Positions 1-10,400 of a stretch of DNA of 64,000 bases are shown in pieces. The stretch covers positions 4,332,229 through 4,396,228 of the forward strand of contig VZDJ01000223.1 in the NCBI GenBank assembly GCA_008694505.1, given 5' to 3'. Both the position numbers and the translations under genes were made by a program. This DNA comes from Cyanoderma ruficeps (lineage: Eukaryota; Chordata; Aves; Passeriformes; Timaliidae). Each line of letters opens with the position of its first letter. The stretch's first letter is position 1. The notes beneath the pieces are model-generated. The model was not told the origin of the DNA and did no database searches. It was given only the letters and a program-made list of their open reading frames with translations.

Positions 1-1167
1 TGGGTGTCCTGGCCAGGATCTTCTTGGCTTCCTGAGCAGGGACGGGCAGACAGAGGGGGAAAAAGATGCTTTGAAACCTCTGGAAGGGCTTGAGGCTCCC
101 CCAAAAAAAACCAAATCTGGGACTGCTCCCCACCAGCTCCAGCATCTCCAGGACCATCCCTGGTGGCCCTGATAGAGAAATCCAGTTGCTGTTGATGGGC
201 AGAATGCAGCACAAACACCCCCAAACCTCCCCGGTTCCCTCTCAGGGAGGGTGTCCTGCACTGCCATGGGGATGGAAGTTCCCCCTGGATGTAAAAAACT
301 CCCAGTGCTGCCTCCTCAGGAAACTCCGGCTTGTTTTCTGCCGTGGTTTTCCTTCCACAATGGCCAGTGAGCTAACTCTCTGTTTTTAGCACAGTTTATT
401 TGCTTTCCAGGAGAGAAAATAAACTCTGATATTGTCATTTACGTTGTGGCCACAGACTCCAGGCGGATTCTGAGGCTCTGGTACAAAGTGATAGAAAACA
501 CTGAGGGCATTTGATCTCAGCTAATCTGCTGGAATAAAAAGCGTGAGAAAGAGAGGGGAACAGTCATTTAGGTGGCGTGAGCACAAATCAGATGCTTTCA
601 GGTTTATAAACGCAGATTTCACTGGAGTGGATCCCCTGATGGGTCATAAATTAAATGGCAATAAATGCTCGGCGGCAGAAATGCAGCAGGGGAACCACGC
701 AGGGTTTGCCCGGAGCAGTTTCCATCCTGTGCCCTCATCTCCCACATCATCTCCCTCTCAGGCACCACCAAACCTGCCCTGGGTGGGCGAAGCTGCCCCT
801 GGTGTGAGCACACACGGGTGGGCAGGAGAGGTGCAGGACAGGCAGGTGATCTGCGATCACTTTGCTCAGAAAAGGCAGAAACTTTCCAGCTCTTTCTGCC
901 GCAGACCGAGCCCTTGTTCCCTCTCGCCACTCCCTTTTCCCATTGGAAGCTTTCCACGTCTCTGCCCGTGGTGGCACTCTCGGGTCTCCGCTTTCATCCC
1001 CGCCTGGTGTGATTACAAAAACACAGCCCAGCCCCTCTCCCTGAGGGGAAGTTTGAAAGTTGTCTGAGCACCACGAGGGCTTTGGAGCGAGCAGGTGGCC
1101 TTGACCCGGATGAACAATCCCCATTCCCTTTGGCTTTTCTCCTGAAAGACAAGAATTGGGGTTGGAA
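1..1167. other. Upstream intergenic DNA, no gene recognised
   Basis: Non-coding sequence of mixed composition. Open frames on both strands overlap one another and show no domain, no bias and no good splice context. By vertebrate synteny this should be the interval between KCNJ16 and KCNJ2, but no KCNJ16 exon is seen. Confidence 0.6.
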
Positions 1168-1572
1168 AAGATGGGAGAGTTGGGATTGTCCAGCCTGGAG
1201 AGGCGAAGCTTCGTGGTGACCTCGTGGTGACCTCGTGGTGGCCTTGCAGGGCCTGAAGGAGCTGCAGGAAAGATGGAGAGAAGACTTTGGGCCAGGGATG
1301 GAGGGACAGGACACAGGGAATGGAATAAAACTGAGAGAGGGCAGGGAGAGACGGGATATTGGGAAAAAATCCTTCCCTCTGAGGGTGGGGAGGGGCTGGG
1401 GTGGAATTCCCAGAGAATTCCAGAGCCGCTGTGGCTGCCCCTGGATCCCTGGAATGTCCAAGGCCAGGCTGGACAGGGCTTGGAGCAACCTGGGATAATG
1501 GAAATATCCCTCCCTATGGCAAGGGTGGGATGGGTTTAAGGTCCCTTCCAACCCAAATTCTGGGATTTTATC
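1168..1572 (+). mobile_element. CR1 LINE, 5'-truncated 3' end
   Basis: The segment follows the usual avian CR1 tail. It has a 'cagcctggagag' block, then the 'gacaggacacagggaatgg' block, 'ccctggaatgtccaaggccag', 'gcttggagcaacctggg' and finally 'aaggtcccttccaaccca' with a degenerate terminal attctg-type octamer. No reverse transcriptase part is left, so it is a dead fragment. Inside it, at about 1211-1240, an 11-bp unit (tcgtggtgacc) is repeated three times; this is a later local expansion. Confidence 0.93.
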
Positions 1573-2051
1573 CCTCTGATCCTGTGCCTGCCCACGGCAG
1601 GAACCACCAAAAAACCCACGGATCTCCTTGAGAGCCTCCTGCTCTGGGGCAGATCCACAGCCAGAGGTTTTCACACCAAGATCTCCTCACCCTGCCGTGC
1701 TCAGCTGAGCGGGAGCCCATCCCAGTTTTGGAAATCCTGGAACTGAGCAAGTGGAGCTGTAAGGGAGGGAATGAAAGTGCAGTCCCACACTTGTGTGTGT
1801 GTGTGTGAGAGCTGCTGGCTCTTAACCCTTTTCCTTCCAGGAATTGTCAACAGCCCCACGGCAGCTCCATGAGGGTGTTCTCACCACTCTGGCCAGTTTT
1901 ATTAACCATTAACTCCCTTTCCCTGGAGATATCCAAAGAACGGCAGCTGGGGGAGATCAGCAGATCTCTCTGCCTGGGGGATTAATGGGAAAAATCTTGG
2001 CTTTAGGAAGGTGTCGTTGTACGGTCACTTCGATCACTCACACCAATTCCG
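1573..2051. other. Intergenic, nothing recognised
   Basis: A short (TG)n tract lies near 1790-1810. No gene or element is seen. Confidence 0.5.
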
Positions 2052-2503
2052 CCTCTGAAAATTGATCTGAAAATTAATTTGAATTCATTTGAATTGGTCT
2101 GAAAATTCCTTCCCCATTAATTTGAAAATTCCTTCCCATTATCTGAAAATTCCTTCCCATTATCTGAAAATTCCTTCCCGTTAATCTGAAAATTCCTCCT
2201 CATTAATTTGAAAACTCCTCCTCATTAATCTGAAAATTCTTCCTCATTAATTTTAAATTTCCTTCCAATTGATTTGAAAATTCTTCCCCATTAATTTGAA
2301 GATTCCTTCTCATTATCTGAAAATTCCTCCTCATTTATCTGAAAATTCCTTCCCATTAATTTTAAAATTCCTTCCGATTGATTTGAAAATTCCTTCCCAT
2401 TGATTTGAAAATTCCTTCCCGTTATCTGAAAATTCTTTCTCATTAATCTGAAAATTTCTCCCCAATAATTTGAAAATCCCTCCCCATTAATCTGAGAACT
2501 CCT
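2052..2503. repeat. Degenerate minisatellite, ~18-24-bp unit
   Basis: About twenty imperfect units of the type 'ctgaaaattccttcccatta' run head to tail, with variable unit length (with or without 'at' or 'aatt' linkers) and T/C changes. The minus strand reads as an Asn/Phe/Glu-rich open frame only because the repeat lacks stop codons; it is not a gene. Confidence 0.9.
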
Positions 2504-4487
2504 CCGCGTTGCTGTCTTCGAGCACAAAGTGCCCCGAGCTGACTGATGGCTTGAGAAGGAGGAACGTGGAATATTTTCTGTGTCACAAACGACGCCAGAT
2601 GTCCTTTTCCTTCCTTGTACTTCTGGGAGATCATCCACAATCCTGCTGGACCTCCCTGCTCGGAGAAAACCCGGAATGAGCCAGGTGCAGGTTAAATATC
2701 AGAGGAACATTTATTTCCTGATCATTTGAAGGCCTTTGACCCCTGCGTGGAGAGCTCAGGGTTCCCTTTTTTTCCCAACGCCACGTTTTTATTGGGTCCG
2801 AAAGTTCAGCTGGGAGCTGAAGAGGCTTTAAATCGGGCGCCTTAATTCGGTGAGAACCACACGGAATAGAGCGTGGGGAAGGAGTTTTCCCTGGCAGAAT
2901 TTGCGGGTTGCTGTTGGATTGGGAGTCAGATACAGCTCCTGCTAGAAGTGGATTTCTGTTTGGAATTCAGGATTTCAAGATTTCTTGGCCTTGCTCCCCC
3001 ACATCCCCCTCCTGCAGCAGCAAGGACTGAAAATATATTTATTTTTCCCCCCCCCCAAAATACAGTGACGGGCTGGTGATTTGCCTTTAGGATGAGCTTA
3101 ACTAAGGCAGCCTGAAACCTTAAATGAAGATTTTTGGATGCAAAATGTACAGCTAAGAAAACAAATGTGGTTGAGGGGTGTGAGTTCCACTCTTCTCAGG
3201 TACACAAAGCCCAAATTCAGTTTTCTCTCTCCACTTTCATTCCTCCCATGGACAAACCCATTTTTTAATCAAGCAGAACTGCAAATCTGTAGATCCCATT
3301 TGCTTGCAAATCTATTAATTTGTTCTCTTCAGTCTTATCAAATGTTCAGCTTCCCTCTATGGAATTTTCTCTGGATTTCCCCATTCCCTCTGTCACCAAC
3401 GTGGGTTCGTTTTCCCTCGGAGATCCCAGCCCCAGACCTGTTAAAGATCCAGTTAATGCCCAGGGGGTTACTGGGAATGGGGAAACCACCTTTTCCTGAG
3501 GAATTTTTTCCAGTTGACTTCACGGTCAGGGCAGAAAGGCAAACTCACGCCAGTTTACATGCATGGAAATGGCGAGACCCAAAAAAATTTTAAAAAAAGC
3601 CCAGCGTGTTATTTATGGCATTTCTTCTCCTCTTGTGGAGAGCTTTGATTCCCCCAGCCCGTGTTTTCTTTGCGAGCACAATACAATTAAGCCATTTTCA
3701 GCTGGCAATAAAATCCTTGAGAACCAAAGCAGATTTGGCCACTTGAAGAGATGAGGACTAATGCAATCTGATAATTAGGTCCTTTCAGCGCCAAGACAGA
3801 AAAAGCAATTTAATAACGTCTCCCGTGGAGCGAGACAGGGGCTGAAGCCTCTGGTCCAAGCTCTGGGCCTGCAACACAACTCCCAAATTTCCCTCCAGGG
3901 GGAATCAGCAAGCCGAGGGACGGGGTGGCTGTGGTGACAAGCGAGGGGAGAACTGTGACAGAAAAAGGGGAGAGAAAGTTCTCGAATGTTCTTCCTCCCC
4001 GGAGCCCTGCCTCTCCCTCGGTACCATTTTTTCCTGCAGATAAAGGGTCTTGCCTTGAAAACCTCTCAGCCCATGACCATTTCAGGTCTCTTTTCTAATA
4101 TTTCAGTGAGAGGTTTCCGAGGCAAGGCCACGTCAGGTTGGAAAACCATTCAGGGAGAGAAGGAAAACGAGCCCCTCGCTCGGCGCCGAGGGTTAAGTTT
4201 TCAGCTGTCTCACCCTCTTTGTCCTGGCTTGTTGCAACAGGAAAGGGTTTTTTAGAAACTTTTTTTCTTGTAACTTCAGCTTCCCTGTTTGGAAGTTTGG
4301 AAGGGCTCCTCTGGCTGGAGCCCACGCAGGCGGCTCCGTTATGGTTTTCATTATCCGTGCAGTGGGTTCGGAATCGATATTTCACTCGAAGAAGAGTTTT
4401 CTGGGCACAGCTGGCCCGACTCTGAGAGAGCCGTGAAACAAACCCCGGTGATGTATCTGCTCTCCCCTGCCTCGTGTGAAGTGCTGA
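2504..4487. other. Intergenic, no gene recognised
   Basis: Unique-looking sequence about 3-5 kb upstream of the KCNJ2 promoter. Short homopolymers occur (C run near 3048, A run near 3590). Nothing else is supported. Regulatory function is possible but not shown. Confidence 0.45.
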
Positions 4488-4581
4488 ATGGCTGAGTAAG
4501 CCTTACTCATCTGGGCAGATAAATCTGTAGTAGGGCTGCGTTTTTTATCAGCCGCCTCGCATGAGTAAAGGCTGAGTAAGA
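4488..4581. promoter_or_regulatory. Cluster of four TGAGTAA bZIP-like motifs
   Basis: A perfect palindrome, TGAGTAAG-C-CTTACTCA, occupies 4493-4509. Two more direct TGAGTAA copies follow at 4562 and 4573, the last again within GCTGAGTAAG. The motif differs by one base from the AP-1 site TGAGTCA, and GCTGAGTAA resembles MAF/NFE2-type half sites. The cluster lies about 2.8 kb upstream of the KCNJ2 start site. The motif matches are read directly; a role as an enhancer is inference. Confidence 0.35.
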
Positions 4582-4964
4582 GGCTCCAAAGCCGGGCGGC
4601 AATCTGGAATGTCTTGGAGGTTTTGCACGGGGGAATTGCTGCACCCACCCCCCAGCAGAGCATCTCTTAGCAGGAGCGGGCCACAGCTCTTTATTTCGCT
4701 GAGATGTAAATGGGCAAACGCTTCAAGGTGCCTCAAATTGTTGCAATTTCAGCGGTTCATGGGAAGGACACAAAGAGAAACAAGAGGGACATTTTTTCTC
4801 TGATACAGGTACATGAACCGTGCCTTTCGAATCCTGTGGATTTCCTTCTCTTCCTCTCACTAAATGGATAAACTAATTGCGGCCGTCCCCCGTTGTAGAT
4901 TTTGCTGCCCAGATCCGTAAGTTTGGGGCTTCTCTTCCCTTTGCAAACCAAGAGAACCACCCAA

Positions 4965-5330
4965 GAACGACTCACCAACAGCGCGATTGCCCAACTCGCC
5001 CACATTACCCAACCAACTTCACTTGCCTCTGCTTCTTCCCCCTCCCCACCACGTAAATTCTGCGCCTCCCGCGCTCACAAACGCGGCCCTTGTGAACCGG
5101 CTGCCCTCGGGCCGTTGTGTTTATTGCCGCAACAATGCGACACTTCCTCAACCGGGGATGCGGGGAGCTCGGCAAACACCGCCGGTGCCAGGCACGGCAG
5201 TCGGTGGGATGGAGCAGCGGGCAGCACCGGGAGGCTGTTCCCGGAGCCTCCGCGCCAGGAGAGAGCATTTGGGCAAAGCTTTTCCACCGAGAGTTTAAAG
5301 ACAGCTCATGGCAGACTTGGAAACTTAGCA
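4965..5330. other. CpG-rich patch upstream of KCNJ2; possible divergent transcript start
   Basis: CpG dinucleotides are clearly denser here than on either side (4.5-4.9 kb and 5.4-6.0 kb). On the minus strand a good donor, TTG|GTGAGT, is formed at 4970-4978. A divergent antisense RNA starting in this patch, like human KCNJ2-AS1, would use such a donor. No acceptor was identified, so this is a weak inference. Confidence 0.3.
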
Positions 5331-6289
5331 AAGAAATGAGGAGGAGGAGGAGGAGAGTTTAAGCAACGAGGAGCGACTGCAGGCGTTGGCATTGCCATGG
5401 AAAGTAAGGAATCATATTTACAGCCTGCTCTGGACATTGTGAGAAGCTCTCTGGAGGCCGAGCCGCTTGGAGCAGTCTGTCCCTCAGCAGCTCCAGGCTG
5501 CTGATTCCCGCTGCCTTTCCCGGGAGCATCCCCAGCGCTCATTTTTTGGGGTGTTTCAGGGGCTGCCGTGGCAGTGCTGGGGGCAGTTCAAGGTGTTTGT
5601 GGCAGTCGCTGAAGCCTGGGGCGCTCTGCCCTCTCTGCATTCAGCAGTCACCTTGTTTTTGCAGCACACCACGGGCTCCCCCGTGGATGTCAGCTGTTGT
5701 CACTCGCCGAGGGCAGGGACAGTGTCCTGCCGCGGACACCTGCCCTGGAACCCAACACCCCTGCGCTGCCCAGCAGGGCCGGAGCTTGGCAAACTTCAGC
5801 CTGTGCTTACAAGGCTGTTTTTGTTCCTGCGAGGCTCCCGGCCAGGCATTTCATCCTTATATTTTCTTTGTCTTAGGCCACGTCCACCGTAGGGAGGACA
5901 AGCTGTTAAAAGCCATGCGGATTTCTGCATAATTCAACCCTGGCCAGCCCGGCTGAGCTGCCGCAGGTGACTCAGGGGACAAAGCTGTGGGTCCCACACG
6001 CTGCAGCCAGGCTCGTCCTTCCCTCGCTTTCCAGCCTTGCCCCGAAAGATCTTAGAGCGGGGATCAAAGCGCTTGTTTTGGAAAGGGATGTTTCACTTAG
6101 TTAAAGAGAAGGATTTTCGGTTTTAGGAGCGGTGTTGTGTTTTTGCCTGGCTTCTCGTGCCTGCCGGGCTCGGGAGTTTGGGATGGGACACCCCGCACAT
6201 CAGCATTTCCCTTCAATAAAATAAAGAAAGGGACAAAAAGAACGCAACTTTTCTGTCTCCGGTGGTTTTTCGCACTGCCCTCGGACATC
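5331..6289. other. Intergenic between the CpG-rich patch and the CpG island
   Basis: A purine-rich (GAGGAG)n tract lies near 5338-5357. The reading frames here have no recognised product. Confidence 0.45.
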
Positions 6290-6529
6290 AGCCCAAAACT
6301 TGGGAGCGAGCGGGCAGCCGGCTCCTCCTGCCCGGGACCATCCCAAACTCCCGGTGAAGTGCCGCAAAAGCTTTTATCGCTGCCGGGGGAGGGTGAGGGG
6401 ATGCCGGCGGCAGGTGCCGGGTGCCCGCGGGCTCAACCGGAGCGTCCCGGAGCCGGGGAACGGCACCGCACCGGCGCTGCCGCCCCGCAGAGCCCCGAGA
6501 GCGCGGCCGGCCCCGTGCCGCACCGGGGC

Positions 6530-6905
6530 TTCTCCCGGGAGTCCCGCACCGGGAACCCGCGGACCTGGCTGCTTTTCCTGGTCCCCTCTGCACCGGGGAA
6601 GCGGCCGGCTTCTCCCAGGACCCGCTGCACCGAGTCTCCGGTGACCTCTGCAGCGGGGACCCGGTGCCGTCTCCTGGCGCCCTCGGCACAGGGCACCCGG
6701 GGATCCTCCGCACCGCGGGCCCGGGCACATGGTGCCTTCCCCCGGGACCCTCCGCAGAGGGCACCCAGGGATTCTCCGCACCGGGAACCCGAGGATCCAG
6801 GGACCCGGCGCCTTCTCCCGGGATCCTCCGCACCGGGAACCTGAGGAGCGTCCGCAGCGGGGACCGGGGGACCCAGCGCCTTCTCCCGGGCTCTTCCTGG
6901 CAGCG
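6530..6905. repeat. GC-rich degenerate tandem repeat in the promoter island
   Basis: Units such as 'tcctccgcaccgggaacc' and 'ccttctcccgggatcctcc' recur through the segment with variable spacing. This is a diverged minisatellite upstream of KCNJ2. All frames are open on both strands because of base composition. Confidence 0.75.
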
Positions 6906-6924
6906 GGAGCGCGGCTCCGTGCGC

Positions 6925-7230
6925 CGCTCCGGAGCATCCCCGTTCCGTTCCCGGAGCATCCCCGTTCTATTCCCGCTCCGTTCTCGTTCTATTCCCGCTC
7001 TATTCCCGGAGCATCCCAGCTCCATCCCCGCTCCGTTCCCGGAGCGTTCCCGCTATGTTCCCGGAGCATCCCAGCTCCATCCCCGGCTCCATTCCCATCT
7101 GCATCTCCGGCTGCATCCCCGGCTGCATCCCCGCTCCATCCCCTCTCCATCCCGGTCCCATCCCTTCTCCATCCCAGCTCCATCCCGGTCCCATCCCGGC
7201 TCCATCCCGGCTCCATCCCCGCTCCGCTCC
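6925..7230. repeat. Pentamer-based minisatellite (CATCCCxGCTCC type)
   Basis: Runs of 'gttcccggagcatccc' and 'tccatcccggctccatccc' built on a roughly 5-bp register reach to within about 100 bp of the TATA-like box. The strand is strongly C/T-rich, which favours non-B structures. Length polymorphism is likely. Confidence 0.85.
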
Positions 7231-7265
7231 GGCCCCGCCGCTCTCGGTGCTCGGTCCCTCCGAGG

Positions 7266-7343
7266 CCCCGCCCCCCGGGCCCCGCCCCGTGCCGTGACTG
7301 GCCGCGGGCTCTCGGGGGGCGCGGCCGGCGGGGCCGTATTAAA
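7266..7343 (+). promoter_or_regulatory. KCNJ2: KCNJ2 core promoter: GC boxes and TATA-like element
   Basis: Two Sp1-type GC boxes are present (CCCCGCCCCC at 7266-7275 and CCCCGCCCC at 7280-7289). TATTAAA follows at 7337-7343. With the usual ~30-bp spacing, transcription should start near 7365-7370. The positions are seen in the sequence; the start site is an estimate. Confidence 0.6.
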
Positions 7344-7366
7344 GGTGCCATGGCCGCCCGCAAAAA

Positions 7367-7476
7367 GGGGCCGCGGGCGGGCGGGAGCGCAGTGCGAGCC
7401 GAGCGGGCACCGGGCACGGCCTCGCCACGGATCTTACCCCTTCTCCGCACCGGCACCTCCCTCGCGGCCGCCGCAG
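7367..7476 (+). other. KCNJ2: KCNJ2 exon 1 (non-coding, 5' UTR; start approximate)
   Basis: The segment between the predicted start site and a strong splice donor, CAG|GTAAGG (GT at 7477-7478), contains no ATG. This agrees with the known vertebrate KCNJ2 layout of one untranslated exon followed by one exon with the full coding sequence. The 3' boundary is well supported by the donor; the 5' boundary is only an estimate from the TATA-like box. Confidence 0.65.
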
Positions 7477-10400
7477 GTAAGGATCGCCTCCTTCCCCCCG
7501 TGTCTCCCCGCCTTCCCGAGGAGCGGAGGCGATCGATGCGCGCGGCACGCGCGCCCTGTCGCGATACCCCCCCGCCGCGATAAAGCGTCCGCCGCCTCCG
7601 GCTTGGAGAAAGAGGGGGGAACTCCTGCCGTTTCTCACGGAGCTATTCTCAGCGCCTAAAATAATTCGATAGGTATGGCTGGAGCGCCCGAGCATCTGCT
7701 TCCAGCATCTGTTTGTGCTCATAACTTTCCATGCACCAGCTGCTCCCCCCTTTTTTTTCAGCCCCCCCGGGATATTTTATCCTGGGGAAGGGCTGCAAGT
7801 TCGCATGACAACTCCGTGTGGCACAAAGCGCACCGCTCCATCCCTTCGCCTTCTCCTCGCCTGTTGTTCCCCGCACGGAGAGGAGGCAGGAGCGGCGAGT
7901 CTCGGCACTCGGATGCGCGGGTTTGAGACTCCGGGATGGTCAAGAAGGGCTGTGAAACGAACCTGTAGCTTCATTCATCGGCGCGATGCAAACGGGAAGG
8001 CTTCTGCGTTTTTCACCGTCCTGCCAAAAAAAAAAAAATAAAAAAAATGGGAAGCAGGGGGAGGAAAAAAAAAAGCATCTGGGAAGGCAGCGAAGAGCTG
8101 TATTGTTTCAGCTCAGCTCATGACAGTGAAAGGAAAAAATACTGATAAGCGAAAAGCAAAGGCAGATGGATTTGGGGGGGGCGGTGAGCGGGGCGGGGGA
8201 CGCTGGGGACCCGCAGCTCTGTCCCCGCAGCTCTGTCCCCACCCCGCAGGCTGCCCGCACTTGTCTCCGCGGCTCAGCCTTACCTTTACACTTGTTTGCT
8301 TTTCCATCCTCGCAGCCGGTGCGCCGCGTACACCCCCTGGTGATGGCTGCTCCGCTCGGGAGTTATTTTGTCACCAGCTCCAAATACACCCCAGCCCGTC
8401 TCCTTGGCAGGACGGCAGATGCGAGCGCCACTTGTCCTTCCCTTTCTCCTATTTCTTCGCACCCATTTCCCCGCATCATGTGCCCTTTTTTAATTTTTTT
8501 TCTCCCCCCTCCCCTCCCAGCCGCTCCCTGTCCCTGAAGGTCAGATCCTTCTCCCGAAGGCAGCTCGCCACTCCGTGTAACTTGAGTCGTGCCCGGAGCG
8601 GCGGAGGAGCCCTGGGGAATGACTTTTAAGGAGAAAAAGGTTACAGGGGTGGCCGTGCCCGGCGGCGAGGGAGCAGGAATGTGGGAGCAGGCTTGGCTGG
8701 GGCCAGGAGCCGCTTTGTTCTGCTTTCCGAGGGCAGCGCTTGGCTGAGGTGGTGCTGGTGCTCTCTTGGCAACATGTGCCCGGCTGGCTCCGCAGGGCTC
8801 GGTGGCGTCAGCCGGGGAATAATCGCTCCAAGCGCTCCCTGCTGCTCCTCTCTACCCCTCCCCTGCTCCTCTGCGCTCCGGAGTTATCCCTCAGCCTTTT
8901 AACCTTTGCAGAAATTCCCCTCCTGCCGTGCCTGGCGATGTGAGCGAGGTCTGCAGGGGGATGCTCAGGGCGAGGTGAAGGTTTGGGCTCCTCATCGTGG
9001 CATTTCCCCAAACGCTGGCTGGGAAATGCTGCAGATGCAGCACAGCCCCGTTTTCCTCCCTCCTCCAAGCATCCCCTCGCAGCAGGGCCAGCCAGGCTCT
9101 CCCATCCCATCCCAATAATCCCATGTCCCTGCCACCGCCGGTAATTCCAAACTGCAGTGCTTGTATTCCCTCCCAGGAGGAAAGGTCACCTGGATTAATG
9201 ATAATAATGATGATAATCATCATCATCACGCAGCTGGTGGTGACTGAATGTGCAGCCCTGTGTGTGTCTGGCTGCACTGGGGCTGCACTGGGCCCAGTCA
9301 TGCAGCTACTGGGGCGGGTGGGTGGCACTGGGCTGGCTCCCTTTGCTCCCTGAGGATTGCAGGGCTGCTCCCACACCAGCCTGGAATTTTTGGTGCCGCC
9401 AGCAGCTGATGCTGGGGTGGAGGGAGAGGCAGCAGCGTTGTCCAGCCTTTGAGCAGCAGGTGGATTGGCACAACAAGGAGCAGCTTCACTTTGCTTTGCT
9501 CCTGGGGGTTTTTTTGGGGAACTTTTGATGGAAGTGGTCGTGAGGATCAGAGTGAGCATGGAGCAGGGGTTGGGGCAGCCGGTGGATGCACAGGGCATTC
9601 CACAGGATCTGTATTCCCACCAGCAGGAGCGAGATCTGGCTGATCCCTGTCCTGCTCCCATCCCACCCCGCTCCCAGCACTCACAGGAAGAGAGGCACTT
9701 TGTGCTGGAAAAGCAGGCAGAGAGCTCTGCTGCCCTGGACAGTGCCAGACCTTCGTGCTGGGAACTTCCAGCAGGCTCCAAAGCTGCCCCCAGCCTCACC
9801 CCAAAGGTTTTGGGGTCCTTGGAACCAAAGGGGTGCAGCTCCACTCCCCCAGCACAGCCAGCGAGGAGGGATCCGGGCAAGGGACAGGAGGGAAGAGGTG
9901 CTCAGTCCTCCAGGGGAGGAATATGACAAATTCGGGTCCCCCAGGGGAGGAATCTGACAAATTCGGGTCCCAAACTTCTAAATGCAGCCACGAGACTCTG
10001 GCATTAAGATTTCAGGGATTTGTGGAATTCAAACAAGTGTCCTCAGGTCAAGACTTTTGCGGGAGAAGCTGCATAGTCAGACACTTCAAATGCTACAGCT
10101 TGTCTTTCCCTCCACCAGAAGTTTTCCTCTAAAATCCAGGAAAGAGAAAGGAAAACACCCAAACTCCAGAATAAACTGTTTCCTGGGCTGTGTGTTTCCA
10201 TCAGCTTGGAACAAAACAGGCTTTGACCGTGGAAGCTGAACATGACTGTGATTGTAGGATGTGGTTTGTGAAAGTGATCGATTTGCAGAGCAGTGCAGTG
10301 GCTTTTCAAGAAGTTGTTTTTTGTTTTTAATGTGGGATGTATTAACAGTAATTTCACTTCCCCGCCGCGTTCAGGTTTCTAATAAAAGCAGGGGTTTTGG

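Larger units (their letters stand above)
6290..7625 (+). promoter_or_regulatory. KCNJ2: CpG island / promoter region of KCNJ2
   Basis: The GC content and CpG density rise sharply from about 6.29 kb and stay high through exon 1 and into the intron, with a weaker GC-rich shoulder to about 8.3 kb. The core lies at 7230-7480 and has two GC boxes and a TATA-like element before the predicted first exon. The upstream half is largely built of GC-rich tandem repeats, so part of the island is repeat expansion rather than classical promoter. The long open frames on both strands here result from the GC richness. Confidence 0.8.

Noticed and set aside
6421..7659. 412-codon open frame (+) and several overlapping long frames on both strands over the CpG island
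   Set aside because: Open only because of GC-rich tandem repeats; low-complexity Pro/Arg/Ser product, no domain, and several frames are open at once.
8891..9880. 329-codon minus-strand frame in the KCNJ2 intron
   Set aside because: Passes through a CAT/GAT microsatellite (Ile run) and other simple sequence; no recognisable domain, no splice context.
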